Assembly (NCBI RefSeq): GCF_003610915.1 | Contig: NZ_NSDJ01000001.1 | Coordinates: 682,001-746,000 of the forward strand | Direction of reading: 5' to 3' | DNA from: Rahnella variigena | GTDB lineage: Bacteria; Pseudomonadota; Gammaproteobacteria; Enterobacterales; Enterobacteriaceae | DNA length: 64,000 bases | In this document: positions 31,422-40,900 of the stretch, piece by piece | How the letters are laid out: each line of letters begins with the position of its first letter | Position numbering within the stretch: position 1 is the first letter of the stretch | Notes under the pieces: model-generated | Told to the model about the DNA's origin: nothing | What the model saw: the letters and a program-made list of their open reading frames with translations, nothing else | Databases searched by the model: none | Position numbers and translations under genes: made by a program

Positions 31422-32147
31422 ATGGCGTGCCATTTTGCAAGATGGGCAATGACGGATGCAGAACCGGATACACACCGGTTGCCCAAAGAGATCGTATTAT
31501 TCGCAAAACACCTTTCCGAAAAACAGCGCAAGCGTTTCTTAAACGGCCGCGTGCTTCTGGCAGAAATGATTTTCTACCTGTACGGAATTGCTGAACTACC
31601 TAACGTGATCACCTTACCCAGCGGTCGTCCGAGTTTCGAATCCCTTGATCTCCCTGATTTCAGCCTGGCGTATGCCGGAAGCACTGTCGGTGTCTTAATC
31701 AGCAGCGAAGGGAAAGTCGGTCTGGATCTCGAAATCATTCATGCCCGCAGTGCGCTGGTGAATCCGCAACAGCAGTTACAGCTTTCTGCGGTGGAGAAAA
31801 CCTGGATTGCCATGCAATCCGATCCTGTGGAATCCTCGCTGCAACTGTGGTGTATCCGCCAGAGCATGCTGAAGATGTCCGGCCTCAACGATCAGGGTCC
31901 GCTGACGCTCAGCCTGAATCCGGCTTCTGGCCGTTTGCGGTCTGCCGTGACACCGGAGGCGCAGGTAATGAGTGATATTGAAGGGTCGATAACCTGGTCA
32001 TGCGCGCAATCCCCCTCGATAATCCGCTTGCAGTGCTGGCGCTATGAACCCGAAAACGGTTTCACCCGCACACAAACACTTTCCACAGATCAGCAGTCCG
32101 AATCACCGCACTTTATGAAATTCATCAGTCTGCCGCCTGCTAAATAA
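31422..32147 (+). CDS. yieE: Phosphopantetheinyl-transferase-like protein YieE
   Basis: 241 residues, starting MACHFARW as in Escherichia YieE (MAYHFARG), the reason for choosing 31422. RVLLAEMIFYLYGI, LPSGRPSF and GLDLEI (the G-x-D-x-E metal site) belong to the 4'-phosphopantetheinyl transferase family. The second motif, usually W-x-x-K-E-x-x-x-K, reads WCIRQSMLKMSG, with Lys-Glu replaced by Arg-Gln, so catalytic activity is uncertain. It precedes yieF as in Escherichia. Confidence 0.8.
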   Translation: MACHFARWAMTDAEPDTHRLPKEIVLFAKHLSEKQRKRFLNGRVLLAEMIFYLYGIAELPNVITLPSGRPSFESLDLPDFSLAYAGSTVGVLISSEGKVGLDLEIIHARSALVNPQQQLQLSAVEKTWIAMQSDPVESSLQLWCIRQSMLKMSGLNDQGPLTLSLNPASGRLRSAVTPEAQVMSDIEGSITWSCAQSPSIIRLQCWRYEPENGFTRTQTLSTDQQSESPHFMKFISLPPAK

Positions 32148-32238
32148 AACTTCACTTATGTTTACGCTCGTCGACCCGTTTTTCGTTTATGGTTACAGGC
32201 AGTTCCTTTCGTAAAATCATCCATAACAGGAGTTAGCC

Positions 32239-32808
32239 ATGTCAGTTACACCACTGAAGTTTGTCACACTGTTAGGTAGTCTTCGTAAAGCGTCATACAA
32301 CGACATGGTGGCGCGTACATTACCGAATGTCGCCCCTGAGGGCATCGTGATTGAAGCATTACCTTCCATCGGTGCCATTCCACTCTATGATGCGGATATT
32401 CAGCAGGAAGAAGGCTTTCCGGCGGATGTTGAAGCGATTGCGGAACAAATCCGTCAGGCGGATGGCGTCATTATCGTCACGCCGGAATATAACTATTCCG
32501 TACCGGGTGGCCTGAAAAATGCCATCGACTGGATTTCACGTTTGCCAAACCAGCCGCTGGCCGGAAAGCCCGTGCTGATCCAAACCAGTTCAATGGGTCC
32601 GGTCGGTGGCGCACGCTGCCAGTATCACCTGCGCCAGATCCTGGTTTTCCTTGATGCCATGGTCATGAACAAACCTGAATTCATGGGTGGCGTCATTCAG
32701 AGCAAAGTGGATGAGCAGACAGGCGAAGTGGTTGATCAGGGGACGCTCGATTTCCTGTGCGGCCAGCTGACGGCATTTGCCGACTATACCCGCCGCGTCA
32801 GCAAATAA
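32239..32808 (+). CDS. yieF: NAD(P)H-dependent FMN reductase (chromate/quinone reductase) YieF
   Basis: 189 residues, flavodoxin-like. The phosphate loop GSLRKASYN binds FMN; TPEYNYSVPGGLKNAIDW and SSMGPVGGARCQYHLRQI are the family signatures. The enzyme reduces quinones by two electrons and can reduce chromate, protecting from oxidative stress in the cytoplasm. Preceded by AACAGGAG. Its terminator, 20 bases after the stop, has been split by an insertion sequence. Confidence 0.95.
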   Translation: MSVTPLKFVTLLGSLRKASYNDMVARTLPNVAPEGIVIEALPSIGAIPLYDADIQQEEGFPADVEAIAEQIRQADGVIIVTPEYNYSVPGGLKNAIDWISRLPNQPLAGKPVLIQTSSMGPVGGARCQYHLRQILVFLDAMVMNKPEFMGGVIQSKVDEQTGEVVDQGTLDFLCGQLTAFADYTRRVSK

Positions 32809-32892
32809 TTCCGGTCATCAGAAATGCAAACAGCCCGCAAATGGACTGCACCCCAAAAGTTGGACACCCAACTGAGTAAGGTGCAGTTTTTT

Positions 32893-33417
32893 ATGGCGAA
32901 GCCAAAATATACCCTCGAAACCAGAATGGCTGTGGTCAGCCATTACCTCTACGGCAATGACGGGACACAACGGACCGCAGAACGTTTTGGTGTCGAAAGA
33001 ACATCCGTTCGTCGCTGGGTCAGAGCCTGGCAATTACACGGTATTGATGGCATTACCTGGAAAAATGACCGCCATTCTCCGGCATTCCGGATTGCTGTTG
33101 TCCGGACTGTTCTCGGTGAAGAACTTTCAATGCGCGAAGCTGCCGCACGGTTTAATATCTCAAACGAGACCGTCGTCCGGCACTGGGTTAATGTCTACAA
33201 AGACGCTGGTGAGAATGGACTTCTGAGCATAAAACCCGGCCGGAGCAAAGGCATGACAAAACCCAAAAAAGCATCCCCACTTACCGATGAGGCGCTGGAA
33301 AAGTTATCTCCCGAAGAGCTGCGGGCTGAGCTCCGTTACCTGCGTGCAGAGAATGCCTACCTAAAAAAGCTAAAGGCCTTAGTTCAAAGCGAGAAAAACG
33401 GCAAAAAGCCGCAATAA
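32893..33417 (+). CDS. insJ: IS150-like OrfA, transposase DNA-binding part
   Basis: 174 residues. Two helix-turn-helix segments (GTQRTAERFGVERTSVRRWV and SMREAAARFNISNETVVRHWV) followed by a coiled coil (SPEELRAELRYLRAENAYLKKLKAL), as in InsJ of IS150. Alone it acts as a regulator that binds the ends. The ATG at 32893 (MAKPKYTLETRM) matches InsJ; an upstream ATG at 32824 lies outside the element. A slippery heptamer at 33363-33369 allows fusion with OrfB. Confidence 0.9.
   Translation: MAKPKYTLETRMAVVSHYLYGNDGTQRTAERFGVERTSVRRWVRAWQLHGIDGITWKNDRHSPAFRIAVVRTVLGEELSMREAAARFNISNETVVRHWVNVYKDAGENGLLSIKPGRSKGMTKPKKASPLTDEALEKLSPEELRAELRYLRAENAYLKKLKALVQSEKNGKKPQ
33363..33369 (+). promoter_or_regulatory. 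Programmed -1 frameshift site of the IS
   Basis: A AAA AAG in the OrfA reading frame (CTA AAA AAG CTA). Slipping back one base enters the OrfB frame, open from 33369, producing the OrfAB transposase. Confidence 0.85.
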
Positions 33418-33470
33418 TCAGTGAGCTAAGGCGTAATTATGCGCTTAGTGACCTTCTGCGTGCAGCGGGG

Positions 33471-34256
33471 ATGTCCCGCAGTACGTGGTATCACAATATG
33501 AACGCGCTGAAGCGAGTGGACAGGCATGCCGGACTGAAAGACAAAATCAGAGAGATATACCACCATCATAAAGGGCGTTATGGTTACCGCAGGATCACGC
33601 TCTCACTGAGAAAGCAGGGGCTACTGGTGAACCATAAAACAGTACAGCGGCTGATGGCAGAGGTGTCGCTCCGGTCGCTTATCAGGGTGAAGAAATATCG
33701 CGCCTGGAAAGGGGAAGCGGGCAAGGCAGCCTCCAACATCCTGAGTCGGGACTTCAGTGCATCAAAAGCCAACGAAAAGTGGGTTACGGATGTTACAGAG
33801 TTCTCGATACAGGGTAAAAAGTTGTACCTGTCACCGGTTCTCGATCTTTTTAACCGGGAAATCATCTCATACAGCCTGTCGGAAAGACCGGTGATGGAAA
33901 TGGTGAATACTATGCTGCGTGATGCGTTCGCAAAGCTCAGTCCAGAAGATGCCCCGTTGTTGCACTCGGATCAGGGTTGGCAGTATCGAATGGCAGCCTA
34001 TCAGGCAAAATTAAAGGCAGAGGGCATAACGCAAAGTATGTCGCGTAAAGGAAACTGCCTGGATAATGCTGTAATGGAGAACTTCTTCGGTACGCTGAAA
34101 TCGGAGTGTTTTTACCTGAGCCAGTTCGGGAGTCTCAGGGAACTGAGGGAGGCGATAGAGGGGTATATCCATTACTACAACAACGAAAGAATAAGCCTGA
34201 AATTAAAAGGCCTGAGTCCGGTAGAATACCGAACCCAGGCCCTGAAAGCCGCTTAA
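33471..34256 (+). CDS. insK: IS150-like OrfB, DDE transposase catalytic part
   Basis: 261 residues from the ATG at 33471, but the natural product is probably the OrfAB fusion, whose frame is open from 33369. The integrase core shows the DDE residues in WVTDVTEF, LLHSDQGWQY and NAVMENFFGTLKSE, and the IS3-type HKGRYGYRRI. It cuts and joins element ends through a circular intermediate in this family. No internal stop or frameshift is visible other than the programmed one. Confidence 0.92.
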   Translation: MSRSTWYHNMNALKRVDRHAGLKDKIREIYHHHKGRYGYRRITLSLRKQGLLVNHKTVQRLMAEVSLRSLIRVKKYRAWKGEAGKAASNILSRDFSASKANEKWVTDVTEFSIQGKKLYLSPVLDLFNREIISYSLSERPVMEMVNTMLRDAFAKLSPEDAPLLHSDQGWQYRMAAYQAKLKAEGITQSMSRKGNCLDNAVMENFFGTLKSECFYLSQFGSLRELREAIEGYIHYYNNERISLKLKGLSPVEYRTQALKAA

Positions 34257-34332
34257 CATGAACTGTCCAACTTTATGGGGTCAGTCCAAAATGCGGGCTG
34301 TTTTTTATCGGCGTTAAGCAGACGTCAGCGGA

Positions 34333-35670
34333 TTAATGCCCGTCTACGAACGCGATTTTCAGCACGAACAGCAGCGCAACCACAACCACACAGGGGCTGA
34401 TTTCTTTCCAGCGGCCGGTGCCCAGTTTCATCACCACGTAAGAGATGAAGCCCAGCGCGATACCTTCAGTGATCGAGAAACTGAATGGCATCATCACCGC
34501 AGTAACGAACGCCGGAACGGCTTCGGTCAGGTCATCCCATGACACGCGCGCCAGGCTGGAAGTCATCAGTACGCCGACATAAATCAGCGCACCCGCTGCG
34601 GCGTATTCCGGCACCATGCCGGCCAGCGGGGAAATGAAGATCACCAGCAGGAACAGCAAACCGGTGACAACCGCAGTCAGACCGGTACGGCCACCGACGG
34701 ACACGCCGGAGGTGCTTTCAATGTAAGCGCCCACAGAAGACGTGCCGATAAATGCGCCGGCAACGGAAGATACGCTGTCTACATACAGCGCCTGTTTCAT
34801 CTGCGGGAATTTACCTTTCTCATCCGCCAGACCGGCCTTGTCGGTCACGCCGATCAGCGTGCCGGAGGAGTCAAACAGGTTCACCAGCATGAAGGAGAAG
34901 ATGACGCCCGCCAGACCGATATTCAGCGCGCCTTTCAGATCCACCTGACCGACAACCGTGGTGATGCTTGGCGGCATCGACCAGAAACCGGTGTAATGCA
35001 CGTCGCCAATCATCAGGCCAATCACGGTGGTGACAATAATCGACACCAGCACCGAGGCATGGAAATTACGCGACGCCAGCACGGCAATAATGAAGAACCC
35101 GAGTACGCCCAGCAGCACGTTGTGCGAGGTCAGATTACCGATGGTGACGATGGTGTCAGGGTTCGGAACGATAATGCCGGCGTTTTTCAGCCCCATCATG
35201 CCGATAAACAGCCCGATACCGGCGGTAATGCCCACGCGCAGACTGACCGGAATATTGGCAATCATCCAGTAACGGATGCGGAAAATGGTCAGCAGCAGCA
35301 AGCCGACCGCGCCCCAGAAAATCGCGCCCATCCCGATCTGCCAGGAAACGCCCATCGCGCCCACGACCACAAAAGCAAAGAACGCATTCAGACCCATCGC
35401 CGGTGCCAGAGCGACCGGAAGGTTGGCGATCACGCCCATCAGGATGCTGCCGAACGCGGCAATCAGGCAGGTGGTCACGAACACGGCCTGTTTATCCATC
35501 CCCGCAACACCCAGGATCTGCGGGTTCACGAAAACGATATAGACCATGGTCAGGAAGGTAGTTAAACCGGCGATAGTTTCGGTGCGTACGGTGGTGCCGT
35601 GCTGCGTCAGTTTAAACAGACGTTCAGCCAGACCTTTACCCGCAGTCGCATTGCTCTGTGGTGTGCTCAT
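34333..35670 (-). CDS. adeP: Adenine permease AdeP (NCS2/AzgA family)
   Basis: 445 residues, exactly the Escherichia length, with about 13 membrane segments. AIAPAMGLNAFFAF-type (LAPAMGLNAFFAFVVV), LVNLFDSSGTLIGV and GTSSVGAYIESTSGVSVGGRTGLTA are the AzgA-type substrate motifs. It imports adenine with protons. Its place between yieF and yieH follows Escherichia. Its 3' terminator half now abuts the insertion sequence, so transcripts may extend antisense into it. Confidence 0.94.
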   Translation of the reverse strand: MSTPQSNATAGKGLAERLFKLTQHGTTVRTETIAGLTTFLTMVYIVFVNPQILGVAGMDKQAVFVTTCLIAAFGSILMGVIANLPVALAPAMGLNAFFAFVVVGAMGVSWQIGMGAIFWGAVGLLLLTIFRIRYWMIANIPVSLRVGITAGIGLFIGMMGLKNAGIIVPNPDTIVTIGNLTSHNVLLGVLGFFIIAVLASRNFHASVLVSIIVTTVIGLMIGDVHYTGFWSMPPSITTVVGQVDLKGALNIGLAGVIFSFMLVNLFDSSGTLIGVTDKAGLADEKGKFPQMKQALYVDSVSSVAGAFIGTSSVGAYIESTSGVSVGGRTGLTAVVTGLLFLLVIFISPLAGMVPEYAAAGALIYVGVLMTSSLARVSWDDLTEAVPAFVTAVMMPFSFSITEGIALGFISYVVMKLGTGRWKEISPCVVVVALLFVLKIAFVDGH

Positions 35671-35822
35671 TGGTGAGTTCCAAAATGGGGGAAAAACAAT
35701 CGGGGGGTATCCTAAGGATTTTAGCCCGAAAGCGCCAGCACTGGATGTATGGGATTAAATCTATCGTTCGGGTACAGTGCCATAATGCACGCCAATAGAT
35801 GAAACGCTCACAGGGAGAAAGT

Positions 35823-36488
35823 ATGTCACAGGTTGAATGTGTCTTTTTTGATTGCGACGGTACGCTGGTGGACAGTGAATTGTTGTGCTGCGAAGCCTAC
35901 GTCGAAATGTTCGCGCATTTTGGTGTGACGGTTTCTTTCGACGAAATGTATAAGAAATACAAAGGCGTCAAACTTTACGAAATCGTCGCAATTGTGAATA
36001 AAGAGCACGGTATCGATGTGCCGAAAGAAGAAATGGAAGTGGTGTTCCGCCAGCACGTCGCGCGGCTTTTCGACACTAAACTTGAGCCGATTGACGGTGC
36101 GCGTGAATTGCTGGAACACATTACCGTGCCAATGTGCGTCGTCTCCAACGGCCCGGTCACCAAAATGCAGCACTCCCTCGGACTGACAGGTTTGCTGCCT
36201 TTCATGGGCGATAAGCTGTTCAGCGGCTACGATTTGCAGCGCTGGAAACCCGATCCGGCGGTATTGTACAAAGCCGCCGAGGTCATGAACGTGCCGGTGG
36301 AGAACTGCATTCTGGTAGAAGATTCAGTGGCAGGCGCACAGGCCGGGATCACCGCAGGCATCCCGGTGTTTTACTACTGCGCCGATCCGCATAACCCGCC
36401 GCTGGATCACCCGCTGGTGACGACTTTCCACGACATGCGCGAACTGCCGGGGATCTGGCGGGAGATGGGGTATCAGATCACGGGTTAA
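35823..36488 (+). CDS. yieH: HAD phosphatase YieH (6-phosphogluconate phosphatase)
   Basis: 221 residues, equal to Escherichia YieH. FFDCDGTLVDSE supplies the nucleophile Asp10 and Asp12; CVVSNGP, RWKPDP and LVEDSVAGAQAGI complete motifs II-IV. YieH removes phosphate from 6-phosphogluconate and phosphoenolpyruvate in vitro. ATG 35823 follows GGGAGAAAGT and matches the homologue. Its last four bases overlap the end of the convergent putative immunity gene, leaving no room for a terminator. Confidence 0.92.
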   Translation: MSQVECVFFDCDGTLVDSELLCCEAYVEMFAHFGVTVSFDEMYKKYKGVKLYEIVAIVNKEHGIDVPKEEMEVVFRQHVARLFDTKLEPIDGARELLEHITVPMCVVSNGPVTKMQHSLGLTGLLPFMGDKLFSGYDLQRWKPDPAVLYKAAEVMNVPVENCILVEDSVAGAQAGITAGIPVFYYCADPHNPPLDHPLVTTFHDMRELPGIWREMGYQITG

Positions 36489-37231
36489 GGGCGATCCGTT
36501 GTTGATTCACGCTCAACATCAGGCAGCCAGCGTACCGTTCTGAACGGCGTCCAGTCTGCTGGCTTATCGGTCAGCAGCGGATTTTTAGGCACCGGTCTGG
36601 CTTCCATGTAGTGGCAGCAGTGGCTCCATAAACCGTAAGCATCGCGCAGGTTACCCACCGTCCAGGCGAGCACAAACCGGTCCACGACCTCATATGTTCC
36701 CGGTTTACAAACCGCGCAGTATATCCGGTGCCCCCAGTCTGCATGTCCCGCCAGCTGCACCCGTTCTCCCTGAATATCGGCCCAGTCAAATACCTTGATC
36801 ACCACCCGCCAGCGCTTCCAGGGCCAGACGCTGCGCTGATATTCATATACATAGACTTTCTGCCGCTTGCGGTTAAAACGAACAGGTGCGCCCCGGGGTT
36901 CAAATAAAACAGATCTGAATCCAAAGATACAAAAGAAAAGTAATCCAAATTCAGCTAGGAGAATGAAGAGTAATAATACAATTGGAATATTAATTACGAA
37001 GTCTGGGAGTGAAAGAAACAAAAAACAGAAAGGTAGGCAAAATAAAGCAGTAATAGAGGAGAACCATTGTCCCCCCCACCCGTAATTCACATAACGCGGG
37101 ATCTCCATCCACACATCATTGATTTCATTCACCCGGATCAGCTGCGGCGGAGCTTTCTGATCGTCTGCCTGTTTAGGTAAATCTTCATCCCAGTATCGAA
37201 CTGGCGCATCAAGCCTGGACTGTCGTTTCAT
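36485..37231 (-). CDS. Putative immunity protein, copy 1 (DUF6708-like membrane protein)
   Basis: 248 residues. A charged N-terminal part (MKRQSRLDAPVRYWDEDLPKQ), two adjacent membrane segments (about 68-115), then a conserved C-terminal domain starting VLFEPRGAPVRFNRKRQKVYVYEYQR. I believe this is the DUF6708 type found next to type VI effectors. It is nearly identical to copy 2 except in the membrane hairpin. The start at 37231 follows AGGATGATGTG, four bases after the copy 2 stop. Inferred role: membrane protection against the upstream pore-forming effector, or a variant of it. Confidence 0.7.
   Translation of the reverse strand: MKRQSRLDAPVRYWDEDLPKQADDQKAPPQLIRVNEINDVWMEIPRYVNYGWGGQWFSSITALFCLPFCFLFLSLPDFVINIPIVLLLFILLAEFGLLFFCIFGFRSVLFEPRGAPVRFNRKRQKVYVYEYQRSVWPWKRWRVVIKVFDWADIQGERVQLAGHADWGHRIYCAVCKPGTYEVVDRFVLAWTVGNLRDAYGLWSHCCHYMEARPVPKNPLLTDKPADWTPFRTVRWLPDVERESTTDRP
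36501..36910. repeat. Direct repeat, 3' block of the immunity gene (partner 37252-37661)
   Basis: About 410 bases repeated at a 751-base offset with only a handful of differences. A second shared block, 37085-37242 paired with 37830-37987 (offset 745), covers the 5' part of the genes. The AT-rich centre between the blocks (36911-37084 against 37662-37829) is not conserved. Confidence 0.9.
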
Positions 37232-37235
37232 CACA

Positions 37236-37976
37236 TCATCCTGTTGCGGTGGTTGATTCACGCTCAACATCTGACGGCCAGCGTACCGTTCTGAACGGCG
37301 TCCAGTCTGCTGGCTTATCGGTCAGCAGCGGGTTTTTAGGCACCGGTCTGGCTTCCATGTAGTGGCAGCAGTGGCTCCATAAACTGTAAGCATCGCGCAG
37401 ATTGCCCACCGTCCAGGCGAGCACAAACCGGTCCACGACCTCATATGTTCCCGGTTTACAAACCGCGCAGTATATCCGGTGCCCCCAGTCTGCATGTCCC
37501 GCCAGCTGCACCCGTTCTCCCTGAATATCGGCCCAGTCAAATACCTTGATCACCACCCGCCAGCGCTTCCAGGGCCAGACGCTGCGCTGATATTCATATA
37601 CATAGACTTTCTGCCGCTTGCGGTTAAAACGAACAGGTGCGCCCCGGGGTTCAAATAAAACGATCTTAAAAAAATGTATAAGCAGTGAAACAAAAACAAA
37701 AATTATTATGCCAGATGTAATTAGCAGTAGTGGATTAGAAGCAACCCCTGGCGCCAGAATAAAAATAATGATTGTAATCAATGGAAAGAATGAGATTATT
37801 GAAAAAAACCATAGCCCACCCCAACCATGATTCACATAACGCGGGATCTCCATCCACACATCATTGATTTCATTCACCCGGATCAGCTGCGGCGGAGCTT
37901 TCTGATCGTCTGCCTGTTTAGGTAAATCTTCATCCCAGTATCGAACTGGCGCATCAAGTCTGGACTGTCGTTTCAT
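37236..37976 (-). CDS. Putative immunity protein, copy 2 (DUF6708-like membrane protein)
   Basis: 246 residues with the same ends as copy 1 but a different hydrophobic hairpin (residues about 66-112: FFSIISFFPLITIIIFILAP and a second run). It is next to the effector gene: the effector stop, four bases, then this ATG, behind AGGGATGATGTG. That is the same spacing found between copies 2 and 1, implying translational coupling through all three genes. As the immediate neighbour it is the likelier cognate immunity protein. Function is inferred from context. Confidence 0.72.
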   Translation of the reverse strand: MKRQSRLDAPVRYWDEDLPKQADDQKAPPQLIRVNEINDVWMEIPRYVNHGWGGLWFFSIISFFPLITIIIFILAPGVASNPLLLITSGIIIFVFVSLLIHFFKIVLFEPRGAPVRFNRKRQKVYVYEYQRSVWPWKRWRVVIKVFDWADIQGERVQLAGHADWGHRIYCAVCKPGTYEVVDRFVLAWTVGNLRDAYSLWSHCCHYMEARPVPKNPLLTDKPADWTPFRTVRWPSDVERESTTATG

Positions 37977-37980
37977 CACA

Positions 37981-40900
37981 TCATCCCTGTTTACTGACCG
38001 TCAGGCTCAGCTGATAATCTGCATCAGTATTATCCGGCCAGTAATTCGCGATTAGTGTCACTTTCGCTGTACGGCTTTGCTCCGCCCAGACACTGACCAT
38101 AAGATTCAGGCTGTTTATCTTCCTCTCTTTACCGCCTTCCGTTACCGTCTCCTCATCCACTGACAGACGGTATTTATAATAACCGGAAGGCTCCACAGCC
38201 TGATACCCATCAGCCTGCCCCGGCGCACTCACTGATTGCGAGAACAATACCTTATCGTCGCCGGCACGCGCCAGATGCACGGACCAGCCACCTTTGCCTG
38301 CCGCCCATCCGGGCATACTCACCCGCAGATCGATGCGTTCATAAATCACACCCTCAAGGGTGGTGCGACCGGTCGGGCTAAAAGCAGAAGCAAAAGCCAC
38401 ATCTGCCACCATGCCGCTGACAATCGCCCGGTAATCGATCAGGGCTTCAGCCAGGTCTTCCAGGCTGGTGGCATGCCAGACGATATCGTTACCATGCCGC
38501 TTCAGCTCAATGCCGAAGCAGGTACGTCGCAACCAGATTTCAAACGCTTTGGTGCGCAACTCACTGCCAACATAGGCCAGCATGGCCCCGCTAATCAGCA
38601 GGAGAGCCGCCCAACCTGCTGGGCCTAACCCCATAAATCCAGTCGTTACAGTACTTGTTAAAGTGAAAATACCTTGGGCACCATAAAACCCGCTAATCAA
38701 GCCACCAGCAATAAGCGCAGCGCCACCTATTCCATAAGCAACTATGCTTCCTGTATCTCCAGTTTTATAAGCATCCCACCCATCAGCCCAAGTACCGAAG
38801 CCCTCAATAATACCCGCAATCCCCCCTAACACCGCCCCAAACCTGACCATGGCGGGCACCTGCTCTGCGGCGCTCAGCACCACCCAGTTTTTCTTTAACG
38901 CCAGTTTGTAGGCAAAACCTGACAATTCTGAGAAGCCTTCCATCATCAGCAGGGTGTTAATGGCCATATCCGCGACGAGATCTTTATCTGTGCCCACGGA
39001 GTTATTCAGCCGCTCCGTCAGTTCACGCCAGTTAAACCACTGCATCGCCAGCAATCCTGCCCCCAGTATCAGGCCGGCACCGTCACCGCTGACCAAGCGG
39101 CGGCTTAACTCGCCATATTTGGCGATCTGCGCATAAGTTGCTTTAAGCACCGGACCAGTTGCGCCTTTTTCTGCCAGCGACAGTTCAGAAAGATAGACAT
39201 CGTGCAATTCATCCAATACCGCGGGGTTATTGAACGGTTTCTCCGTCAAGCCGGGTAACTCGCTTTGCATTTTCGCCAGTGTCCCCGGCGCACTGAATTC
39301 CACCCAGAGCGGCGTATCCAGCCCTTTGCCCCGCATCCCCTGAATTTCATCCACCACCGACATACTGCCACCGGTTAGCCTGAGCACGGGGCCGTTTTGC
39401 GACATGGCCTGACGCAGGGAAGCGGAATGTCTGAGATGTTTCTGCAACCCGCGGAAGGTCGTCTGGTATCTCAGTACAACGACGGATTCGCCCGCAGTCA
39501 GCATGGCCGCCTGCATCATCCACATAAACCCTTTGCGGGGAGCCTCGGCCAGCGACTTACCCAGCCGGGCGGCAGAGCCAGTGACTGCCAGCATACGGAT
39601 AGCCCAGCTCCGCTGGATGGCAGCACCTTTCAGATACTGACCAAACTCATCGGAAGTTGCCGCCGCTTTATAATTACCGTAGTTGAAAACAGTGTTCAGC
39701 AATGAGGTGTCCATTCCCGTAAAGCCCTGATACGCCGGTGAGTCAGCCTTTTCGAGCCACAACGCCCAGACCTTTAAGGTATCTTTGCCCATTGCACCGC
39801 CCTGCACACAGGCAGCAAGCGTCAGCATCTGCGCAGCCCAGCTCCCCGCACTGCTATCAGGAGAATAATCATGCGTAATGATCGTCTGCCAGCCGGGTGC
39901 CTGATACCAGGCGGCAAGATCTGTATCAATGGCGGCAAGCTGCTTTTCAGGGGAGGTAAATCGCTCTTCAAATTCAGCGGCAAAGGACGCCCGCGCCGGT
40001 TCGTCATAGTTTTCCAGCAAACGATGCGTTTGTTGGCTGAACGTTTTCTCCCAGGGAACGGGTCGTGGATAGCCGCCCCCGATACCCGGACCTGATGACG
40101 CCTGGCGGGGATTATTCACTACCTCCGTTTTTATATTGTCGAGGTACTGACAGATCGCCTCAGAAATCATATGTCGGTGGAAGACGCCGGGAAGCTCAAG
40201 ATATTCCAGCCTCGCTTCCGCAATCTGCATACGGCTATTATTCAGTTCCTGAATCACGCCCACGCTGTCATTCAGCGCCAGCGCCACGGTCTGGCATTGG
40301 TACTCAACATTAAAGTGCGAGATTTTCTGTTCCAGAATTCTCTGTTTAACAATGTCCGTACGGGGGAAAAAACCGTGAACGCCACCGTCTGGTTCACCGG
40401 TAAGTCTTTTGGGATTATTGAAAAAATACTCGGTGGCAAACTCCGCGACATTAGCTTTCATTGAGGAGAGTTGCGGATCCATAACCAGCGCTGCGGGTAT
40501 ACTCGCCGGATTATTTTTCAACTCCGGAAGAGAAATTTTGGTGAAACGACTGACCGGGCGCCTTTCGGACTTATATTCCTCAAGCACCTCTTTACTCCAG
40601 GGATCGCGGCTGAAAGCCAGCCAGGCTTCACTGTATTTTTTGTCATCGATATTGATGAAACTGGCAGAAACATCGTGCCCGTGCTGAGCACAGGATTCAC
40701 TCAGCAGTTCAACGGTTTCACTTTCGGGCATATTGAAGGGATTGAATTGTCGCAGAAAGCCTTTGGCCGTCACCTGATAGCCCTGCCAGATCCGCTTATC
40801 CAGCAAGACATACACATAGCCCATGCGTAAAGTACGCAGCGCATATTTAAATTCGCTTCCGGTCAGTTCAACTTCTTGCTGAGGAACATCTGGTCGCCAG

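Larger units (their letters stand above)
32842..34288 (+). mobile_element. IS150-like insertion sequence, IS3 family
   Basis: 1,447 bases. Terminal inverted repeats TGGACTG-ACCCC-AAAGTTGGACA type at 32842-32866 and 34264-34288, two overlapping frames with an A AAA AAG slippery site, and a DDE transposase define an IS3-family element of the IS150 group (IS150 is about 1.44 kb). A 3-base AAA duplication flanks it (32839-32841 and 34289-34291). Both frames and both ends look intact, so the element is probably recent and active. Confidence 0.93.
32829..34306. terminator. yieF/adeP terminator split by the insertion sequence
   Basis: AACAGCCCGCA (32829-32839) and TGCGGGCTGTT (34292-34302) plus TTTTTT would form a perfect short-loop terminator if the element and one AAA target copy were removed. 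The element therefore landed in the hairpin loop. Transcripts of yieF now run into the element in the sense direction; adeP transcripts run in antisense to it. Confidence 0.85.

Noticed and set aside
34996..35565. 189-codon frame opposite adeP
   Set aside because: His/Gln/Asp-rich shadow translation of a membrane protein gene; typical antisense artefact.
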